Shown here: positions 59,106 through 64,000 of the stretch, piece by piece
How the letters are laid out: every line of letters starts with the position of its first letter
Numbering within the stretch: position 1 is the first letter of the stretch
Origin: Actinoplanes flavus
Lineage (GTDB): Bacteria; Actinomycetota; Actinomycetes; Mycobacteriales; Micromonosporaceae
Direction of reading: 5' to 3'
DNA: 64,000 nucleotides
Assembly: GCF_017592555.1 (NCBI RefSeq)
Contig: NZ_JAGFNS010000001.1
Span: 544,809 to 608,808, forward strand
Position numbers and translations under genes: made by a program
The notes under the pieces: model-generated
The model's input: the letters and a program-made list of their open reading frames with translations, nothing else
Database searches by the model: none
Told to the model about the DNA's origin: nothing

Positions 59106-59908
59106 ACCTCATCAGTGCCGAGCTGCTGAAACTGCGGACCACCGCGCTCTGGTGGATCTTCGCGATCATCCTGGTGCCGCTCTGGGGTCTCGCCCTGGGC
59201 TTCAACTGGCTGACCATGAACGCGGCGCTGAGCCTGAGCGAGGCCGACCTCGAGGAGGCCGGGCTCGGCGACCTGGAACGGCTCGTCTCCGGCCTCTACA
59301 CCAGCGGCCAGTTCTCCGGCGTGCTGCTCGTGCTGCTGCTCAGCGCGATCCTGGTGACCAGCGAGTTCTTCCACCTGACCGCCACGTCGACGTTCCTCAC
59401 CACGCCCCGGCGGGAGCGGGTGATCATCGCCAAGATGGTCGTCGCGGTGATCATCGCGGTGGTGGTCTGGCTCTTCACCACCGTGCTCAACCTGGCGCTC
59501 AGCCCGATCGTGCTGGGCACCATGGATCAGCCGACCTATCTCGGCGAGCCCTTCGTCTGGCAGGCGATCGGGCTCAACGGCCTGGCCTTCGTGCTCTGGT
59601 CGCTGCTCGGCGTCGGCGCCGGCGTGCTGATCCGCAGCCAGATCGGCGCGACGATCACGCTGTCCGTCGTCTACGTCATCGGGACCCAGGTGCTGAGCGT
59701 CATCTTCGTGGTGCTCAGCGAGTTCGTCTGGGAGCCGTTCATGGATCTCCGGGTGCTGGTCCCGACGTTCGCCTCGGACCTGCTGATCTCCGGGCCCCAG
59801 CTGCCGGACGACCCGCCCCGGTGGGTCGGCGGTGTGATCCTGATCGGCTACGCCGCGGTCATGTCGGTGATCGGCACACTTGTCACGAAGCGACGGGACA
59901 TCGGGTAA
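59102..59908 (+). CDS. ABC-2-type permease
   Basis: A 268-residue membrane partner of the preceding ATPase, with six hydrophobic segments: near 15-40, 75-95, 115-140, 160-180, 185-205 and 240-260. It begins MNLISAELLKLRTTALWWIF, typical of the ABC-2 family that exports drugs, lipids or antibiotics. The ATG overlaps the ATPase stop by 4 nt. A strong terminator follows at 59925, so this is a two-gene operon. Substrate unknown. Confidence 0.93.
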   Translation: MNLISAELLKLRTTALWWIFAIILVPLWGLALGFNWLTMNAALSLSEADLEEAGLGDLERLVSGLYTSGQFSGVLLVLLLSAILVTSEFFHLTATSTFLTTPRRERVIIAKMVVAVIIAVVVWLFTTVLNLALSPIVLGTMDQPTYLGEPFVWQAIGLNGLAFVLWSLLGVGAGVLIRSQIGATITLSVVYVIGTQVLSVIFVVLSEFVWEPFMDLRVLVPTFASDLLISGPQLPDDPPRWVGGVILIGYAAVMSVIGTLVTKRRDIG

Positions 59909-59924
59909 CCGAAGCCTGCGAACG

Positions 59925-59957
59925 ACGCACGACCGGCCTGCCCGGTCGTGCGTTTTT
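59925..59957 (+). terminator. Intrinsic terminator of the ABC operon
   Basis: ACGCACGACCGG (59925-59936) pairs perfectly with 59942-59953 across a 5-nt loop, followed by a run of five T. It is the best terminator of the window. Confidence 0.93.
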
Positions 59958-60200
59958 CGTTGACGCGACCAGCGGAAACGCTGTCCTGGGGAGGCTCCGG
60001 TGCGCCGGTCGGCGAGAAAACGGAGGGTGTAGTCTCGCCCCGTCGCGACGGTGCGGCGGAGGCCGGAGCTGTTGGTCACAGGGTGGACGTCCGCACCGAC
60101 AGCGCCCATCCACGGCGTAGCCTGGACACCGAATCCTACCCGTCCCGCGTGACGGAGCGGTCACGTGATGACAAAAACGGTGAAAGAGGCGAACGCGGCA

Positions 60201-63200
60201 GTGTCGACGCAGCAGACTTCGCAGGACAATCCACTCGCGGATTTCGGTCCCAACGAGTGGATCGTCGATGAGATGTACCAGCGCTACCTGGCCGACCCGA
60301 CCAGTGTCGACCCCGCCTGGCACGATTTCTTCGCCGACTACAAGCCGGCGACGTCCCAGGGACCGATCGCGACCCCGGACCAGGCCACCGCGGCCAACGC
60401 CACGGCCACCGCGGCCAAGGCGGGCACCGACGCGCCGGCCGCCACCACGGTCGCGCCGCCCAAGCCGGTGACCCCGCCGGCCGCGCAGGCCCCGAAGGCC
60501 GCCGCCAAGCCCGCGCCGAAGCCGGCCGAGGCCGCCCCGGCCGGCGCCCGGACCACCACCCTGCGCGGTGTGGCCGGCAAGATCGTGCAGAACATGGAGG
60601 CCTCGCTGCAGGTCCCCACCGCCACCTCGGTGCGCGCGGTCCCGGCGAAGCTGATGGTCGACAACCGCATCGTCATCAACAATCACCTGTCCCGCGGCCG
60701 CGGTGGCAAGGTCAGCTTCACCCACCTGATCGGCTGGGCCCTGGTGCGGGCGGTCATCGCCCACCCGGAGATGAACAACACCTACGCCGAGATCGACGGC
60801 AAGCCCACCCTGATCCAGCCGGAGCACGTCAACCTCGGCATCGCGATCGACCTGGTCAAGAAGGACGGGTCCCGCACGCTGGTGGTGCCCTCGGTCAAGA
60901 ACTGCGAGACGCTCGACTTCCGCGGGTTCTGGCAGGCGTACGAGGACATCGTCCGGCGCGCCCGCCGCAACGAGCTGACCATGGACGACTACGCCGGCAC
61001 CACGATCTCGCTGACCAACCCCGGCGGCATCGGCACGGTCCACTCCATCCCCCGGCTGATGAACGGGCAGAGCGCCATCATCGGCGTCGGCGCCATGGAG
61101 TACCCGGCCCCCTACTCCGGGATGAGCGACGAGACCCTCGCCGAGCACGGCGTGAGCAAGGTCACGACGCTGACCAGCACCTACGACCACCGGGTCATCC
61201 AGGGCGCCCAGTCCGGCGAGTTCCTCAAGGTGATGCACGAGCTGCTGCTCGGCCAGCACGGCTTCTACGACGAGATCTTCACCTCGCTGCGGATCCCGTA
61301 CGAGCCGGTCCGCTGGGTGCGTGACGTCGCCCGGACCTCCGAGGGCCAGATCGACAAGGCCGCGCGGGTGGTCGAGCTGATCCACGCGTACCGGGTGCGC
61401 GGTCACCTGATGGCCGACACCGACCCGCTCGAGTTCACCATCCGCAAGCACCCCGACCTGGACGTGCTCCAGCACGGCCTGACCCTGTGGGACCTGGACC
61501 GGGTCTTCCCGGTCGGCGGCTTCGCCGGCAAGCAGCGGATGAAGCTGCGCGACGTGCTCGGCGTGCTGCGCGACACCTACTGCCGCCGCGTCGGCATCGA
61601 GTACATGCACATCCAGGACCCGGAGGAGCGCCGCTGGGTCCAGGAGCGCATCGAGGTCAAGTACACGAAGCCGGACACCGACGAGCAGAAGCACATCCTG
61701 CACCGGCTCAACGCCGGCGAGGCGTTCGAGACCTTCCTCCAGACGAAGTACGTGGGCCAGAAGCGGTTCTCGCTGGAGGGCGGCGAGTCGCTGATCCCGC
61801 TGCTCGACGCCGTGCTCCAGTCGTCCGCCGAGGCGGGGCTGGACGAGATGGTGATCGGCATGGCCCACCGCGGCCGGCTGAACGTGCTCACCAACATCGT
61901 CGGCAAGCCGTACGAGAAGATCTTCAACGAGTTCGAGGGTCAGATGGACCCGAAGTCGGCGCACGGCTCCGGTGACGTCAAGTACCACCTCGGCCAGACC
62001 GGGAAGTACACCACGCCCGACGGCCAGTTCTCGACCACCGTCAGCGTCGTCGCGAACCCGTCCCACCTGGAGGCCGTCGACCCGGTCCTGGAGGGCATCG
62101 TCCGGGCCAAGCAGGACCGCCTCGACCTGGGCCTGCACGGCTACACGGTGCTGCCGGTGCTGGTGCACGGCGACGCCGCGTTCGCCGGGCAGGGCGTGGT
62201 CGCCGAGACGCTCAACCTCTCGCAGCTGCGCGGTTACCGGACCGGCGGCACGGTCCACGTGATCGTGAACAACCAGGTCGGCTTCACCACCGCCCCGGAG
62301 TACAGCCGCTCGTCGATGTACTCGACCGACGTCGCCCGGATGATCCAGGCCCCGATCTTCCACGTGAACGGGGACGACCCCGAGGCCGTGGTCCGGGTCG
62401 CGAAGCTGGCCTTCGAGTACCGCCAGGCGTTCAACAAGGACGTCGTGATCGACATGATCTGCTACCGGCGCCGCGGTCACAACGAGGGCGACGACCCGTC
62501 GATGACCAACCCGCGCATGTACCAGATCATCGACACCAAGCGCAGCGTGCGGAAGCTCTACACCGAGGAGCTGATCGGCCGCGGCGACATCACCGTGCAG
62601 GAGGCCGAGGAGCAGCTGCGCGACTACCAGGGCCGGCTCGAGGAGGTCTTCAAGGCCACCCGGGACGCGGCGGGCAGCCCGCCGCGGCCGCGGATCATCG
62701 CCGAGGAGCCGGAGCCCGAGGTGGCGAGCGCCGTCGACGCGAGCGTGGTGCGGGCCGTCGGCCAGGCGCACGTCGAGCTGCCCGAGGGCTTCACCCCGCA
62801 CAAGCGGGTCCAGCAGCTGCTCGACCGGCGGGCCAAGATGTCCACCGACGGCGGCATCGACTGGGGCTTCGGTGAGCTGATCGCCTTCGGCTCGCTGCTC
62901 AGCCAGGGCGTCACCGTCCGGCTGGCCGGCCAGGACTCGCGCCGGGGCACGTTCACCTCGCGGCACGCGGCCATCGTCGACTCGAAGACCGGCAAGGACT
63001 TCCTGCCGCTGTCGTCGCTGATCACCGGGAACGCCCGGTTCTTCGTGCACGACTCCCTGCTCAGCGAGTACGCGGCGATGGGCTTCGAGTACGGCTACTC
63101 GGTGGAGAACCCGGACGCCCTGGTCCTCTGGGAGGCCCAGTTCGGTGACTTCGTCAACGGCGCCCAGTCGATCGTGGACGAGTTCCTCTCCTCCGGCGAG

Positions 63201-63896
63201 GTGAAGTGGGGCCAGCAGTCGTCGCTGGTGCTGCTGCTCCCGCACGGCATGGAGGGCCAGGGCCCGGACCACTCGTCCGGCCGCCCGGAGCGGTTCCTGC
63301 AGCTCTGCGCGCAGGACAACATGCGGGTGGCGAACCCGACCACCCCGGCGAACTACTTCCACCTGCTGCGCCGCCAGGCCCTGTCCACCAAGCGCAAGCC
63401 GCTCGTGGTCTTCTCGCCGAAGTCGCTGCTGCGGCACAAGCTGGCGGTCTCCGGGGTCAACGACTTCACCCAGGGCGCCTTCCAGCCGGTGCTCGGCGAC
63501 GCCGGGGTCAACGGCCAGCCGCTGGACGGCTCGTCGGTGAAGCGGGTGCTGCTCTGCTCCGGCAAGGTCTACTACGACCTGTTCCAGGCGCGGGCCGACC
63601 GGGGCATCACGGACACCGCGATCATCCGGATGGAGCAGATCTACCCGCTCCCGGTCGAGGAGCTCAAGGCCGTCCTGGCGCAGTACCCGAACGCCGAGGA
63701 CTTCGCCTGGGTGCAGGAGGAGCCGGCCAACCAGGGCGCCTGGTCGTTCGTCGCGCTCAACCTGCTGGAGCACCTGGAGGGTGTCCGCCTGCGGCGGATC
63801 TCCCGCCCGGCCGCGGCCGCCCCGGCGGTCGGCTCGGCGAAGATGCACGACGCCGAGCAGGCCGCGCTGATCGAGGCCGCGCTGCCGCGCTCGTAA
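60201..63896 (+). CDS. kgd: Multifunctional 2-oxoglutarate decarboxylase/dehydrogenase E1 with E2 domain
   Basis: A 1231-residue fused TCA-cycle enzyme typical of actinobacteria (Kgd/OdhA). The N-terminal [19 protein letters not shown] segment, an Ala/Pro linker (about 55-120), an E2 succinyltransferase-type domain without lipoyl region (to about 330, ending with [13 protein letters not shown]), and the E1 thiamine-diphosphate region ([31 protein letters not shown]) are visible. GTG 60201 is chosen since Kgd proteins start about 10-15 residues before FGxNEW; the frame is open from 60165 (GTG, ATG 60168). Activity is usually controlled by the FHA protein GarA, which is not identified here. Confidence 0.96.
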   Translation: MSTQQTSQDNPLADFGPNEWIVDEMYQRYLADPTSVDPAWHDFFADYKPATSQGPIATPDQATAANATATAAKAGTDAPAATTVAPPKPVTPPAAQAPKAAAKPAPKPAEAAPAGARTTTLRGVAGKIVQNMEASLQVPTATSVRAVPAKLMVDNRIVINNHLSRGRGGKVSFTHLIGWALVRAVIAHPEMNNTYAEIDGKPTLIQPEHVNLGIAIDLVKKDGSRTLVVPSVKNCETLDFRGFWQAYEDIVRRARRNELTMDDYAGTTISLTNPGGIGTVHSIPRLMNGQSAIIGVGAMEYPAPYSGMSDETLAEHGVSKVTTLTSTYDHRVIQGAQSGEFLKVMHELLLGQHGFYDEIFTSLRIPYEPVRWVRDVARTSEGQIDKAARVVELIHAYRVRGHLMADTDPLEFTIRKHPDLDVLQHGLTLWDLDRVFPVGGFAGKQRMKLRDVLGVLRDTYCRRVGIEYMHIQDPEERRWVQERIEVKYTKPDTDEQKHILHRLNAGEAFETFLQTKYVGQKRFSLEGGESLIPLLDAVLQSSAEAGLDEMVIGMAHRGRLNVLTNIVGKPYEKIFNEFEGQMDPKSAHGSGDVKYHLGQTGKYTTPDGQFSTTVSVVANPSHLEAVDPVLEGIVRAKQDRLDLGLHGYTVLPVLVHGDAAFAGQGVVAETLNLSQLRGYRTGGTVHVIVNNQVGFTTAPEYSRSSMYSTDVARMIQAPIFHVNGDDPEAVVRVAKLAFEYRQAFNKDVVIDMICYRRRGHNEGDDPSMTNPRMYQIIDTKRSVRKLYTEELIGRGDITVQEAEEQLRDYQGRLEEVFKATRDAAGSPPRPRIIAEEPEPEVASAVDASVVRAVGQAHVELPEGFTPHKRVQQLLDRRAKMSTDGGIDWGFGELIAFGSLLSQGVTVRLAGQDSRRGTFTSRHAAIVDSKTGKDFLPLSSLITGNARFFVHDSLLSEYAAMGFEYGYSVENPDALVLWEAQFGDFVNGAQSIVDEFLSSGEVKWGQQSSLVLLLPHGMEGQGPDHSSGRPERFLQLCAQDNMRVANPTTPANYFHLLRRQALSTKRKPLVVFSPKSLLRHKLAVSGVNDFTQGAFQPVLGDAGVNGQPLDGSSVKRVLLCSGKVYYDLFQARADRGITDTAIIRMEQIYPLPVEELKAVLAQYPNAEDFAWVQEEPANQGAWSFVALNLLEHLEGVRLRRISRPAAAAPAVGSAKMHDAEQAALIEAALPRS

Positions 63897-63910
63897 CCGC
63901 ACGTCGAGTG

Positions 63911-64000
63911 AGGGGGGGGGGGGGCCCCGGGGGGCGGCCCCCCCCCCCCACCCCGGGCGGGTAGTCAACCCAACGGGGCACGGGGGGCGGGGGGGGGGGG
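63911..64000. other. Low-complexity poly-G/poly-C tail, probably artefact
   Basis: The last 90 bases are runs of G or C (up to about 13 in a row) with little else. Such runs at a contig end are a known result of failing sequencing reads or bad assembly. No feature should be inferred here. Confidence 0.8.

Noticed and set aside
59883..63968. A 1361-residue open frame antisense to kgd
   Set aside because: It mirrors the kgd codons, has no fold or motif, and even reads through the artefact tail.

Overview
The window is GC-rich chromosomal DNA from an actinomycete. The gene order argS-lysA-hom-thrC-thrB-rho, a fused 2-oxoglutarate decarboxylase/dehydrogenase, a Rho with a long Arg/Asp-rich insertion, GTG and TTG starts and many probable leaderless promoters all fit this. 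The gene content suggests Micromonosporaceae, perhaps an Actinoplanes relative; the genus is an inference. No phage, transposase, CRISPR array or rRNA was seen. The last 90 bases look like sequencing or assembly artefact, so the right edge may be a contig end.

Layout. 1-0.7 kb: 5' part of a bacterial nitric oxide synthase, cut by the window edge. 0.9-15.1 kb: rho and the aspartate-family cluster, transcribed leftward. Between thrB and thrC sits a drug-efflux block: an MFS carrier, an RND pump and a divergent MarR regulator. 15.2-28.3 kb: DUF3105 and DUF305 membrane proteins, tRNA-Arg(CCG), a SpoIIAA-like/DUF1269-like pair, a three-part capsule-type glycosyltransferase, a Ser/Thr kinase, a CocE hydrolase, an STAS protein, an AraC regulator, an oxidoreductase and small membrane proteins. 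28.3-28.6 kb: a direct repeat followed by a very long hairpin. 28.6-41.4 kb: a YgiC/YgiB-like pair, a FabG-like reductase, a GH13 enzyme, a PadR-controlled unit, DedA, secreted GH16 glucanase, GCS2 ligase, polysaccharide deacetylase, Nei2-like glycosylase and a solitary ClpP. 41.5-48.5 kb: a ddaH-rocD operon, an FHA protein, a lipoprotein, acyltransferase and patatin, and a MerR-thioredoxin unit with a textbook MerR promoter.

48.5-55.8 kb is an envelope-proteolysis region. It has a response regulator, a sensor kinase and an HtrA protease in the order of the mycobacterial mprA-mprB-pepD cluster. Beyond a strong terminator lies a 1062-residue PqqD-like/M50/sensor/FecR-like membrane protein. 55.9-63.9 kb: an OlsB/OlsA-type ornithine-lipid acyltransferase pair, a hot-dog-like protein, an ABC exporter with a clear terminator, and kgd.

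Themes: envelope building and remodelling, envelope stress sensing, and arginine/ornithine/NO metabolism (NOS, DDAH-type hydrolase, ornithine aminotransferase, ornithine lipids). The most unusual items are the PqqD-M50-FecR fusion, the 28.3 kb repeat and hairpin, the efflux block splitting the threonine genes, and the jelly-roll/TPR/Caps_synth fusion. All calls come from reading the sequence; no database search was run.
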